DNA of 64,000 nucleotides, taken from assembly GCA_032164245.1 (NCBI GenBank), contig JAVMKO010000004.1, positions 37,735,626 through 37,799,625 on the forward strand, in the 5' to 3' direction. The notes beneath the pieces were generated by a model. That model had not been told where the DNA came from and searched no databases. It saw only the letters and a program-made list of their open reading frames with translations. Origin of the DNA: Sternotherus odoratus. Its lineage: Eukaryota > Chordata > Testudines > Kinosternidae. Position numbers and translations under genes: made by a program. Position 1 is the stretch's first letter, and the number at the start of each line of letters is the position of its first letter. This document shows, piece after piece, positions 12,481 through 24,300 of this stretch.

Positions 12481-12726
12481 GTTTGTGAATTGCTCTGGGG
12501 TTTAGGCAGGAGATAGGCACTGGAAGGAGGCAACAGTGCACATGCCCATAGGTAGAAACATAGAAAAGGTGCCTAGGGAACTTTGAATGCAAAACTGAGG
12601 CACCAAGTGAGTTTCGGCACCTGTAGGGTTCAGCAGGAGTTTTGTCAGTCGTAATGGTGCCTAAAACTAGAACTTAGTCACTTTCACCCAAGTTTAGGCA
12701 CCTAAATGCTTTTGTGAATTCATGCC
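12481..12726. repeat. GGCACCTAAA-type dispersed repeat
   Basis: Repeated AGGCAC/GTGCCT phrases end in AAGTTTAGGCACCTAAATGC and TTTTGTGAATTC. The left side has TTTGTGAATTGCTCTGG. This resembles the family of the palindromic repeat at 3892-4067, but the two ends are in direct rather than inverted arrangement, so it may be a rearranged or composite copy. Confidence 0.45.
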
Positions 12727-14293
12727 TTAGTTCTTAAGTGTGCCCCTGACATCCCTATCATAGTGACAATATATGGGAGAGAACAGTTCCCATGGGATTA
12801 CTTTTGTTCCCTCAAGAGAATGGGCAAGTGTGGGGAATGGAGGATAACTTGGATTTCCAGCTCTATGGGGAAGTAAGCTGGTTTGTGAAAACGGTTGGTG
12901 AAGCTTGCTTGACAAAAGAGAGCAGAGACTGAATTTCTACACTTGTGATCCTTTTGAGTGTCTTTCATCAAAAGGCAGAAGCTGCTGCATTATTTCATTA
13001 CCATTATTAGGGCAGTGAAGTTGTCAGAACAAATATAATTAACTCCCTCCCGCCCCAATAAAGATGTAATGGCAAATCTTAATAAAACAACTTATTTCGG
13101 CACTTTGAAAAAGAGTGCAATAGAAATATGCATGTGTGTGTGTACTTAATACCACTCATTGAATTCAGACGCTGTAAAACGTATGCAAAAAGAGATAAGC
13201 TATGCTCTGGAGTTTCTTTAACTCTGAATTTCCTTGAATTAAGAGTTTAAATCACACCCTTTTCGTCACTTTAATGTAGAGTGGGTTATTTTCTGTTAAT
13301 AAATGTAGACAAAGCTGTGATTTAAACTGAATCTTGTGATGGTAACTCTTTCTTAAATTGTGAGGAGAGACTTGGCTGTAGACCAATATTAATGGGAGAA
13401 ATATTTTATAATAAAAAGTGATTTGTTAGTAATAGCGGATTTGCTGGTTCTTGTAGTCTCCATAAGCACAAATTCTTGTCAGCTTTCACTGCTAATGCAT
13501 TTTTGTCAAGTCTATGCAATTAAAAAAAATAAAAAGACCTACCACCTTCATGCTTAATATTGTGGAAGATGGAATTTCTAATTTTATAAAGAAAGTAATG
13601 AAAATAGAGATCCTAGCCTGGAGGAATAAGATAGATGATGTCTGACTATCAAAAAGAATAGTTTTTTGAAAGGAGCCATCAGAAAGTATAGCAGTTTGAA
13701 TATAAAAATGTATAAAACTTCAAACTCCAAGTATAAAGAGGTGTCAAATTGCCAGTAGTTTTCTTTTTTCTTTCTTTCCAAGTTTTGTTAAAGGGATCCA
13801 TCAAATGTAAAGAGATGACACGAAGTAATTTATACAGGATCATATTCGCTATGTAAATGACTGCAATGCAAAAATGAAAGCCCATTTCTCTTATGTGTTT
13901 GCATATACAGGCGTTACTCATCACCTTATACTTATGGATGGAATCTGTGATTCTGACAGCATATTAGGTATTGAGGTAAAAACACAAGGGAAACATATGA
14001 AAGAGATAGCATGGATCTGTTTGAGATTCTGAGGCAGCCAAGGTATAACAGATTTTTTGCAAAAGCATCCGAAAGAATGGAGGAGTCACTAAGAAGAAAA
14101 AAAAATCTCATGCATTTTTTTGTGTAGTGATTTAAATTAATACCTTGAAGTCTTAATCCTGGAAGGTGGCAGGTAATTTCTGCTATTAAAATCAATAGGT
14201 GTTGAAGGTGCCACTTTTCAACAGAGGTGCCAAGAACCCAAAGTATGAGGCTCTAACTTTGCAAAAGGCAATCTGTTATTAATTCAACTTGAT
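12727..14293. other. Unassigned AT-rich stretch
   Basis: Minus-strand frames at 13584-13781, 13679-13924 and 13932-14195 overlap in different phases and show no recognised domain. Nothing else was seen. Confidence 0.45.
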
Positions 14294-14742
14294 TAGAGCT
14301 GGTTCAAAAGTTTTCTGGCAAAACTGTTTATCAAAGGAAAAGTGGATTTTTGACCAATGAATATTTTCATGAAAAGTGTCTGCTTTCTGTAGGAGTTTTT
14401 GACTTTTTGTCACCTCCCCTCACTCCTGCAGAAAACCCCCAAAACAAACAAACAAACAAAACAAAACCAGAATATTTGAAAATAGAAAGGGTCAGCTTTT
14501 GATTGAAAACCTTCGATTTGGAAATGCTTGCTATTGTGGTTCATACGGGTGGTGGTCATTCTAAGGAACCTGGCATGCAGAGGAGAACAAGGGCATGAGG
14601 AATGTGAACAACTCCCATGAGCAGAATACTGGCATTTTCAAATTGAATTTTCAAGTGTGGACCAATGGTTTTAGTTTTTCACTTTGGCCAAAATTTGAAT
14701 TATTTTCTGGGGAGGAAAAGCCTCATTTTCCTACCAACTAGC
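14294..14742. mobile_element. Non-autonomous hAT-like transposon with imperfect 8-bp target duplication
   Basis: The left end reads TAGAGCTGGTTCAAAAG and the complement of the right end reads GCTAGTTGGTAGGAAAATG, a decayed terminal inverted repeat. Flanks are AACTTGAT (14286-14293) and ATCTTGAG (14743-14750), matching at 6 of 8 positions, as expected for an old hAT insertion. The interior is rich in GAAAA/TTTTC runs and has a small (CAAA)n tract near 14443. There is no transposase frame. Confidence 0.6.
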
Positions 14743-15333
14743 ATCTTGAGATGGATTTCTTTATACGGTAGTGTAAATATGTATCAGTCCATATTTTAGA
14801 CTGCTAAAATTGAATTTTGTTGACTTAAAATTTACTTAACAGCCAGCCTTCCATACTCTCAAACCTTTGTCCTGTGTTTTAGTGTGTATGGGTCAGATTG
14901 CCAACAGATGGTCTCATTTCATGAACAAATAATTGAGGACACAAAATATTACAACTATCACTACTGCAGTTTTGTGGGCACAATAAGAAGGCATTATTAA
15001 AGGGAAGCTGAAAACTAGGCTTTAACGGTTGTTTCAATATTTCAGGAGCTAAGCTGTAGAAAATATTCAGCCTTTTGTTATGTAAATATCAAAGTAGTTC
15101 TCTTATGCAAATAGTTTTCTTGTGCACTTCTAGCTTTTTTTTGTTACTTGTTATTCTCCCTAATTCAAGTGCTGCAATCTTCAGTTGGATCCATTGATGA
15201 CTCAAAATAGATTTGATTTATTTCTAATGGGTCCTTTTCTTCACCTAGTAGGTTCTGTCAGTGTTTTTCTAGAAGGTTTTCTTTATGCCTAAAGTCCTTT
15301 TTCTGTCTGTCTCTCTGCTAGTTTGACTTATTA
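14743..15333. other. Unassigned stretch
   Basis: No gene or repeat recognised. Confidence 0.45.
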
Positions 15334-15567
15334 AGGGCATGTCTACACTTACTGGCGATGGACACTGCTAAATTGATCACAAATCGCTCTCCTATTGACT
15401 CTGGTACGCCACTGGAATGAGAAGAGTAAGGGAAGCTGATGGGAGAGTATCTCCTGTCAACACAGTGCGGTGTAGACACCGCAGTAAGTTGACGTAAGCT
15501 GTGTTATTCACATAGCTGGAGTTGCATAACTTAGGTTTACTTACCCCGTAGTGTAGACAAGGCCATA
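15334..15567. mobile_element. MITE, GGGCATGTCTACACT type
   Basis: The ends AGGGCATGTCTACACT and AGTGTAGACAAGGCC form a terminal inverted repeat. The interior contains an imperfect hairpin (TTGACGTAAGCTGTG ... CATAGCTGGAGTTGCATAAC) and GGGAAGCTGATGGGAGAG, shared with the copies at 31705-31980 and 43386-43670. It is non-coding and non-autonomous. No convincing target duplication was found. Confidence 0.75.
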
Positions 15568-16026
15568 ATAGTTTTTGTACCTGGATCTGTGTGACACCTT
15601 GGACTCTAACTAAATGAATACAGACCTTTGGTCTTTCTAAGATGCATTAAGGTTGCTTAGTTCTAGTTACAGACCATTGGAATGTCCTCCTGTACTTCTG
15701 TGCAGAGTTCATACATTAATCAGCAATGGTCTAAACTTCAAAAGGTTCAAGTGACATCAAGTAAGCATCCAAAAATTGGAAAGAGAATCTCAATTTATCT
15801 GAAATCTTCCTTGTGTGGAAATCAGGCTGGAATTCGCAAGGGAACAGGCTTTTCTTCTTTATGAAATTTCCAGTATTTTCTGGTTTTGACCAAATTGGAA
15901 ATACCTTGAGAATAGCCTTGCATGCAGTAGTTCACTGTTAAAATCAAAACCCAGATAGAATAGAGCGACAAAATAATTTAACCAAACTTTTTGAATCTCA
16001 AAAAAATAGATAAAAGTTTATAGTTT
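15568..16026. other. Unassigned stretch
   Basis: AT-rich; one 60-codon frame at 15682-15864 without a motif. Confidence 0.4.
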
Positions 16027-16270
16027 TACAGATTATAAAGCCAGAAGGGACCATGGTGATCATACAGTCTGACCCCCTGCAGAAAACAGGCCATTGACCA
16101 AATCCATTTCCTGAATTAATTCCTGTTTAAACTAGAGCACATCTTAAAAAATAAATAAATCCAACCTTGAAAATGGTCAGTGATGGCAAATCCAGCACAA
16201 TGCTTAGTAAAATAAGAACGTACAGCACCAAATGCTATAGTATAGTGTATGTCCATTATAATTGGAGAGA
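16027..16270 (-). repeat. CR1-type LINE 3' end, minus strand
   Basis: Read on the minus strand, 16100-16027 gives GGGGTCAGACTGTATGATCA, then CCATGGTCCCTTCTGGC, then a TTATAATCTG tail. This is the canonical 3' untranslated end of sauropsid CR1 elements. The part from about 16165 to 16255 shares TAAGAACGTACAGCACCAAATGC with the LINE fragment at 29815-29870, so both come from related LINE sequence. No open frame survives. Confidence 0.7.
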
Positions 16271-16275
16271 GATGG

Positions 16276-17110
16276 GCAGGAAAAATGGGGCAATGAAGGG
16301 ACCCAGCTTGTCTGGGAAGGACTTTAGAGAGGGATGGTGTGAAGAGAAAACCTTCCCCCACTCTGAACACTGGGGTAACAGAGGGGGGGTCTCTTCTATG
16401 ACCCCTTAACGTAAGCTGCTTCCCCAGCCTAAATTAAGTCTTTTCCACCCCAAAACCCATACTGTACCAGTTGGGAATTGGAGTTCCATTGCCACCACTC
16501 AGTAATCACCCCAAGACTATGGGGTGGGGTACCTTGACACCCCCCCTCTCTCCCTTAAGCCACTTGAGAGAGAAAAGAATTTAGGCTTCCAGCTACCACT
16601 TCTCCCCCCTGCTCTCAGGAGAGAGACTTAGATGCACAGACCCCCCTACCCGGGAACTGGGTCAAATCCAAAGCTAGGACAACTTTAGGGGAATAACCAA
16701 ACGCTTTTTATAACAAAAAAGGTTTAATAAAGAAAAGAGAACAAAGCATACACTTAATACAACTTCACAGATATAAAACTTTCTAATCCCTCCCTTAAGA
16801 TTTTACCCCCTGGAAGGTTAGTGACACTCTAAATCAGGTACAAAACGTATGAGATCAATATGCTACTCACAGTTAGTCTAATCTTAGAAATAGAAGGGTG
16901 CACCATCTCTCCCAAAGCTAGGAGAGGGGAAAAGAGCTTCCATAGCTGGAAAAGAGGTCGAGCTAGCCCAAAATCTCCGGGACGAACTAAAACTGAAACT
17001 AAACTTTCCCCTCCCATAGAAATGAGAGCTTCTGACGTCACTGTCCTCTCTTGTTTCAGTTAACCCCTAACAGGTAAAATAGCACTCCAAGGCACTTCAC
17101 ACTCATGACA
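16276..17110. mobile_element. Solo LTR (retrovirus-like or Gypsy-like element), copy 1
   Basis: The right terminus is ACACTCATGACA, matching the right terminus of the copy at 17614-18374. Shared internal landmarks are CCCACTCTGAAC near the left, an A-rich block (GGTTTAATAAAGAAAAG) and TTAACCCCTAACAGGTAAAA near the right. GATGG occurs immediately outside both ends (16271-16275 and 17111-17115), a candidate 5-bp target duplication. If so, the left end has lost about two bases of the expected TGTCAGG start. No internal coding region or partner LTR is present, so it is a solo LTR. Orientation is not settled. Confidence 0.65.
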
Positions 17111-17613
17111 GATGGGTAGAAAAGAAAGATTGCAGTAATCCAGAGCATCCAGTTAAGGGAAGGAAATCATCAGAACATGGAGTGGCAGGTGAAGTGGTAT
17201 GCATTTGTGGTCTGTTTTCTCACTCAGATTATTTTTGCTTGGGCCTGTGGGATGAATTACTCCAATTCACCTGCTGGGACATTTGTTTAAGCAGTTTAAT
17301 TTTTTTATTCCAGGAAATGGGAATATTCTAAGAGATTAAAAAACAAACAAACTCATATAGAGCCCCTTTTCATAAATTAAAAAAAGAAAAAATCTTATAA
17401 TTAAAGACATTATAGTAATTTTATCACAGATTTCTCATTTTAAATATATTTCTTCATGAGAACCATTTTGAAGACTGGAATTGAAAATACATCCACCTCA
17501 TGATGATTTATTTTTTAGAGGAGAGTCTTGTATTTAATCTCTGCTCTAACTTGGTGTTGAAGGCATTATGCTGCTGGAAGTGCCAGCTTTCAGGTGATAC
17601 GTAGAACAGGATT
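17111..17613. other. Stretch between two solo LTRs
   Basis: About 500 bp of AT-rich DNA that shows no retroelement coding sequence. Because each flanking LTR appears to have its own target duplication, this is host DNA between two independent insertions rather than the inside of one provirus. Confidence 0.5.
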
Positions 17614-18374
17614 TGTCAGGATTGCCTCCCCACTCTGAACTTTAGGGTAAAGATGTGGGGATCCGCATGAAAAAAAGAAATAACCCCCCAAGCTTATTTT
17701 ACCAGCTTAGGTTAAAATATTTTCCCCAGAACACAAACTTTTTCTGTGTCTGGACTTGGTTCGCTGCCACCACCAATTTAAGACCACAAAACAATGGGTT
17801 TGCGTAAATTGGAACCCCTCCTTTAACATCCCCCCCAAATCTCCTCCCTTTACCTGGGAGAGGCTTGAGAAAACAAAGGAAACCCTCACTTTCTGTGAGA
17901 CTTGACCTATCCAAACCAGGATCTATCCAATGGAAACAAGCAGTCAGAGTCTTAAAAGAAAGATTTTAATTAAAGAAAAAAGAAGGAATATACATTAATC
18001 AATAGAAAAAACCCCACTTGCATCACACAACATCACTGACCCCCTCTCTAGGAATTCTTCCTCTGCTAAAGCTTAACAGTATAAGGAACACCGTGGATCA
18101 ATTATCAAGTGATACAGTTCAAGCATACAATTCACTTACTACTGAACTTGACTTGTTAGAAGATTATAGATAGGTAGAGTAAAAGACATAGGTGTGGTTC
18201 ATCCCATAGCCGGAGAGAAGAGAGCGAGAGAGATAAACCGAACTAAAACTCTCTTTGTCTCCAACTTTGATTAGTATCTCCAGTTGCTATTGGTCCATAT
18301 CCCCCTCTCAGGTTACCCTTAGCTTAACCCTTTATAGGTAAGCAGTAATTCTAGGCTACTTTATACTTATGACA
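17614..18374. mobile_element. Solo LTR, same family, copy 2, with 5-bp target duplication
   Basis: The element starts TGTCAGG and ends ATGACA, the TG...CA termini of an LTR. It is flanked by perfect 5-bp direct repeats GGATT at 17609-17613 and 18375-18379. It is 761 bp long and contains GAACTTTAGGGTAAAGATGTG near the left, an A-rich block around 17955-18010 and CTTAACCCTTTATAGGTAAG near the right. The solo state implies recombination between the two LTRs of a former full element. A 5-bp duplication fits Gypsy-type elements and some endogenous retroviruses, so the class is left open. Confidence 0.8.
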
Positions 18375-18601
18375 GGATTCAATAGCACACTTTTAACAGT
18401 TGGAATATCCTGCTCATTATGTCCTACTTCAATTGGATAAAGAATCTGATTGTCATATCAGACATGCTAGTATAAATCAAGAGGCATTCCATTGAAATCA
18501 ATAGAGTTACAACGGCTATGTGAAATCACTGTAGCAGGAGAATCAGGTCTATTGTACTTTTTCTTCACGTTCTGCCTTAAATTTTTGTGCAGTGTTTCTC
18601 T

Positions 18602-18900
18602 GGTCTTGCCTTCATTACCCGCCAGATCGATTGGCGGGTAGTGATTGATTTTTTTTTGTGATCAATTTCTCGCGTCTGGTGAAGACCCGAGAAATCAATC
18701 ACCCGCAGCACCCCCGTTGACTCCGGAACTCCAGCTTGCCGCGAGGCGCAAGCTGGAGTCGATGGGGGAGCGCGCCACTGTCTGCCACCGCCATGAGGAC
18801 AGCAGGTAAGTCGGCTGGAGATACGCAAACTTCAGCTACGTGATTCACGTAGCTGAAGTTGCGTATCTGCAGTCGATCCCCCCGTAGTGAAGACTAGCCC
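18602..18900 (-). mobile_element. Hairpin-rich MITE, GGGGGATCGACT type
   Basis: On the minus strand it begins GGGCTAGTCTTCACTACGGG and ends in a degraded ...GGGTAATGAAGGCAAGAC. An almost perfect palindrome lies at 18819-18868 (arms ACTTCAGCTACGTGA). A second hairpin, ACCCGCC...GGCGGGT, lies at about 18618-18640. It is CpG-rich relative to the flanks, non-coding and non-autonomous. The copy at 56106-56397 shares the first hairpin. Confidence 0.75.
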
Positions 18901-20459
18901 TCTATGTCATTAAGCCACTTGTATATTCCACCCTTCCTTGGCTCAATTACAGGGGTAGTTGAAGGATCCAAGTGTTGCCTATGTCAACTATTCAAAAAAT
19001 ATTAGGCCCCTCAAAAAACCATGAGATTGGCTTGATTAGATTTTTTAAGTAGTATAATTTTTGAATTATTTTTATAAGTCTTCTGGGTTTTGAAACTTTC
19101 AGATTCTCATGGGCCACATTTTCAAGCTTTTCTGTGCAATCATGAGTGGTAAGAAACTTCCTTTTTTAATGAAAGCTGAAATTCTCAAGTAATTCCTTGA
19201 TTTCAGTGTCTGGGGCTTCAAGAAAATCACTAAGTATTGTGAGAGCTGCAATAAAATCACTAAGGCTGGCAGCACTGTGATCCTTATCACATCTTTATAA
19301 CTTACTGAACTCTAGTTAAGGGGGGGGGGGGCTAACCTAAATTTTGCACAGTGCTTTGAGAACCTATAATTAGGGGCACTCTAGCAATACAAAATATTTA
19401 TTCTTAAGCTTATATCATTGCATGCTCATAGTGGTTTGTTATTACAAGACATCTATATTTTAGATGTTTGATGAGGATTTTTCATATTTAAAGTATGTTA
19501 AAACAAAACACAGACAATGAAATGGCTTTCTCCTAGAGATATAATAAAAAAATGCCAAGCAGGACAAATTTATGATCTGCCAACTTTGTTCAGTGTCGCT
19601 TTACCTTCCCCCACTTAGATTATTTGTTTTGCATTTCCCCTTCACTGAAATTTTGACAAAGACACAACGACAAGCATGTGAGTACAGCTCTTGATTTATT
19701 AATGACAGCTATGACTCCTGTGACATGAACTAGCAAAATGTGGTTTCAGTGAACATTTTACTTTCATTCCAAGTTGCAGTCAGCCACCTGAGTTGTCCAG
19801 AAGTGTCATATTACTTTACTGAAATAAAATCAGCACATTAATGCATTATTATGCTCAGCTACCTCTTACCTTATAGTTGCTTGTCACATTAATATTTTGT
19901 CTAAGCCTAACCTTTAAAGAAATATAAGAATTCAAATTGCACAGCATTTGTACTGTAGGCTCGGTTCTTGCATTCCAGTTGGAGCTTTGTAGGCAGGTTG
20001 CACATGTGTATTTCTGTAAGGGAAAGACTAAATTCATAGTAATGATTTATTGATTTTTTTAATTCTCAGATTTGATGGTATGATTACAAGGATTACTGAA
20101 AGTAATTTTTTTCAGGTGGTGCTTGCAATAGGACCTCTGCCAGTATGATAGTCCACAGCTGAACTCTGAGTGACTGGTGGTGAAGAACAGCTCTTTATTA
20201 GAGTTGCATGATCAATTTGAAAGAGCAATTTATCTAGTGAACTTAGCCCTTTTCATGTTTGTGAATCACTAAAGAGCAAATGATATCTGCAAGTATTTTT
20301 TGCTGTTTTAAATTGTTCCATAAATTTGCATGAACAAATTTCAGCATATGAGTTGCTTATCGACTGTTTGCTGTAATCATTCTTTTAACCAATACTCTAG
20401 CTCTGACTGAGCTCCTGAAACACACAGTATTGTTTCCGTTCCTTTGATAGAGACCATAC
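18901..20459. other. Unassigned stretch with a 12-G run
   Basis: A homopolymer of 12 G lies at 19320-19331. Otherwise AT-rich with no recognised gene or repeat. Confidence 0.45.
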
Positions 20460-21330
20460 AACCAGAATTTTGGGGAAAATGACCACTAGTTTTGGGTTCC
20501 CAGTTTCATACACCTTGGACCTACCTTACAGAGGTGACTTCAGGAGGATTTGTGTATGATTGGAGTGATGCTCCTCAGGGGTATCCAGTAACAGTATCAC
20601 TTCCACCAGTCTTTCTCCGAGTGGAGAAATTTACCAGTGTTTGGAGTCTAATACGCAAACAACTTCCTAGTATGCCAGTGACTCACCTGTTCCAGCAGAT
20701 TCTTGAGCTACAGTGCCTGTTAGCTGTGCCACAGACACACAGCACTGACTCAGCTTCCCCAGTGAGGGCTGACAGTGAGTTCACTCACTCGACCCCTGAG
20801 TCTGGCTATGGTGGGCTTGGGCCTGTGCCCTTGGGACTTGTACCTATGCCCTGTTTCATTATTCCAGTAAATAACCTATCAAGAAAAATAACTGTCCTCC
20901 TTTACACAGTCAGAATCCTAGAACAACTTTTAGTGTCCTCAGGCTACAGGCAGAGTAATGAGGTCCATCATACCCCCACCTGTTTGTCTGCTAGCTCCTG
21001 ATCAGGCACATCCTTATGTCCTTCGTCCTGGATCCCAAGGGTGTGACTTGACCCTCTTCTTCTGTTTGAGCTGCCAGTGTTTGTTTGTCCTGGTCAGCTC
21101 CAGCTCTGCCTCCTCACTCTGACAGCTGGCCTCCAGCTTTATCTGTCTCTTCTCCACTAGCAGCCATTTCCAGTTCAGCTTCTACAGCTCTAGACCTCCT
21201 TTATCTGTTCCCAACCTTCTCACTTGTGAATCTCTCAGATTCTAATTTACCAGTGTTTGGAGTCTGATCCTTGGCTAACCAGCAAACAGGATGCAAATCC
21301 TGCAATGACTATGCCACTGTGACACTCCCC
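20460..21330 (+). other. Unrecognised C/T-rich segment with a 169-codon open frame
   Basis: This stretch has more C and T than its surroundings and carries the longest open frame outside simple or GC-rich repeats (20492-21001, plus). The predicted protein is Ser-, Pro-, Leu- and Val-rich with no signal peptide, zinc finger, RT or integrase motif that I can identify. A 25-bp direct repeat with 24 matches (AATTTACCAGTGTTTGGAGT plus CTRAT) occurs at 20628-20652 and 21244-21268, 616 bp apart. That suggests an internal duplication or an element with repeated ends. It could be an LTR or ERV-derived fragment. I assign no function. Confidence 0.35.
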
Positions 21331-24300
21331 AGAGTACACAAGGTAACATACTAAGGTGCCTCACAAGCTGGATACTCCAGAAGAGCATTCCACTTGGTAG
21401 TTCTGAAAATCAGGCTCAAGGTATTTCAAATTAGGCATTCAGAATCATTGGCCTTGACTTTTAGAAATTTCTTCTGCTTCTATTTTTTTCTAGGAATCAG
21501 GTACCTAAACCTCTTTGTGGCCCAAAAATTTATCCCAAAGACTATATTGAAACAAAAATCCATATTGGAAACTTTATTGAATTCTGGACCAAATTTTCCA
21601 TTGAAGTAAACAGATATAACCTCGCTTCATGTTAAAACCATCCTTTGGCCACGCAGACATTTTCTGCCTGGTTTGCATTGTTAATCTAGATCATAAACTC
21701 TTTGGGGCCCTTCCTCTGTTCTGTATAATGCCAGATACCTTGCAGGTGCTTAGCAAATAAATTCAAATAATTTGGTCCGCCTCTAGTAACAATGGCAATA
21801 ATGTAGGATGTATTTTTAAAAGTGGCCTCTAAATTTGCACTTTCAAAATTGAATCTGCAATCTCCCATACTTGTGTATCCAGGTTAGGTAACTATATGTG
21901 TGCCTCCTTTGAGTGTGAGCATATGACCACTCTATGTAGGTTCTGCAAGTGCAAATAGGTGAGCACACAGAACATTCATGCACAAGTTTACAGGTCCATT
22001 TCAGGCTGATTTGTATGTGATCTTGTAAATCTGACTCCACTTAGATTTCAGGCAAGCAATGAAGGATCAAGATAAAAAATGTAGCTGTTCCTCAGCTGCA
22101 CATAATCATTAATTAAAAGCATTTCTGAAAGTTCCCTTTGCTTCTCCCCTGTTGTTGCCATGCTGTTCAATGAAATGCAAGTGCTTGCCCTAATGTCCTC
22201 TTAAAGCTTCTGATACAGAGCGCCCTATGGGAATGTGCACTTTACAGTCGGGGGCCCACACTGGCTGCTCCCATCCTTCCATTGATCATTCTCTGGAAAG
22301 AGATAGAAGAGAGATGCTGTTAAATGGACAGCTGTGAGTGGCCCACAGCAATGGAGTACATTTATTTTACTTTGATTTTATTTTCTCACTGCCCCACGTG
22401 CCATAAAAGCAGAACCCACCAGGTCTGGTAGGTTCATTTACAAATCATGTAATTATGCATATCTTGAATCAAGAAAACTCCACATTTTGCACTACTTGCC
22501 ATTCTCTTAACAAGCATGTTTTCCCAAAGCATGTTCTGTAGGTGGGATCTGGTCTTGTCTAATCAGCTGCATGAACTGGTTAAGATGATGAGAGTCCAGA
22601 AAAAATCTCTTCAAACTTTTTATTTATTTGAATATTGGAGGACCACTAGAATCACTACTTGCATAAACAAAAACCATTGAATAATATTTCTGATGCCTAA
22701 TATTCCTCTTCATCATTGTTACCTGCCTGGCTCCCCTGGCACAACATCTTTGGGTCACAATTCTTCTTTTTAAGCCACTCTATTACATGTGTTCCATCTT
22801 TCATATTATCATAAATTCTATAAACAAATGATCTATTTCTTACCATTTATTTAACTTACACAATCAAAATATGAATCATAATATTTAATATAAGCAGAGG
22901 ATGCATGCAGAGATTAACATCCTGTTTTGATTTCCTCTCCCACAGCCTCTGAATACATAGACTGTCTTGGTCTGTCAAATGGACATATAACTCCTATTGA
23001 TTATAATAGGAAATTAAATTATACATTTAGTAAAATACATTTCTAAATATCCCACAATACTCAGGAACAACAGGGTATATTAGATGTGGTCTGGCAGTTG
23101 TTAAGTTGTCACAAAAATATTTTATATTTAGTGGTAATCCCTTCAGTCCTATTATGCTTCAAGGTCCAGATTATTGGTCACACTAAATGAGCAGATCTTG
23201 GAGATTTCCCTCTGCCCAGAGGAATCCTTCAGTCATAATTGGCTGCTGGAATGCTTCTGACGCCATCACTCTCTGGTGCCTGAGGCTACTTTATTTTATG
23301 CCAGGAAATGGCTCAATGGTTTGACAACCCTAGGATTGGGCTCGGAGCCCATAAAGGTGGCCAAAAACCATTTTAGCATAGCTTACAAGAAAGTAGAAGG
23401 GCAAAATACACTTCTGCTAGAGCCCAGGATTTGGCCCACAATGTTTTTTCAACAGTGTTAATAGCCCTATGACTTTCTGAACATACTTTATACAGCCTTG
23501 TGTTTCACTAAAATAAATGCCAGAATGGCATTTACCATTAATGAGTGGATCTCAAGGGGTTAATGGAGTATGGATACTAAGATTCCAGTCTTAAATTATT
23601 CAGCTGTGCTCCCCTCTCTGCCACCTGAAAAGCCTATGCCAGAATGTCTCTTGTTCTAGACATGAAAAGATTTAAGAATGTTACAACTTTATAAAACTCA
23701 GTGTTTCATGATTCATCTATTTTGTGACAAAAACAGTTTAGGGAATCTCAGGAATAGCACTAAAGCACTCAGGTTTTAAATCACAAAATGGATGAGCTCT
23801 GATACATGATGGACTTTCAGTCACAGAACAATCAATTATTACTTTTATCTTCCCTAATTCCATAAATTCAAAGTGGGGACTGGCAACTATTGATGTACCA
23901 CTTCTGGTAAAACACCTTTCAAACTGGATTATTTTGCATGCAGGCACAGAAAAAATAGGCATTTCTGTAGAGACTAGCAAGGTAAGTAGTAAAGTAAAAG
24001 TTGTCTGGTTTCCAAGGGCATACAGTACTATTAGCTGAACTGAGAACATCAGGTATATCTTCTCCTAGTACTTGTGAAAGCAGATGAATGCAGTAGGTGG
24101 GCCTGCTGCTGCTACCTTCTGGCTCAGATGCCTTTCTCTTAATAACATTTAAGTTTGGATTGCTCACATGGTGCCATTTCTAACACATTGGGCTGGATCT
24201 CCATGTGCAAGGTGTGAGCTCAGATATGGATTTACAAAAATGGCTTAATACATTTTCTATTTATGAATCCTGGAGCTTAAAAAAATTAATATGCCATATT

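Noticed and set aside
17111..17613. Internal region of a short provirus between two LTRs
   Set aside because: Each LTR appears to have its own 5-bp flanking duplication, and the 503 bp between them has no retroviral coding or primer-binding sequence.
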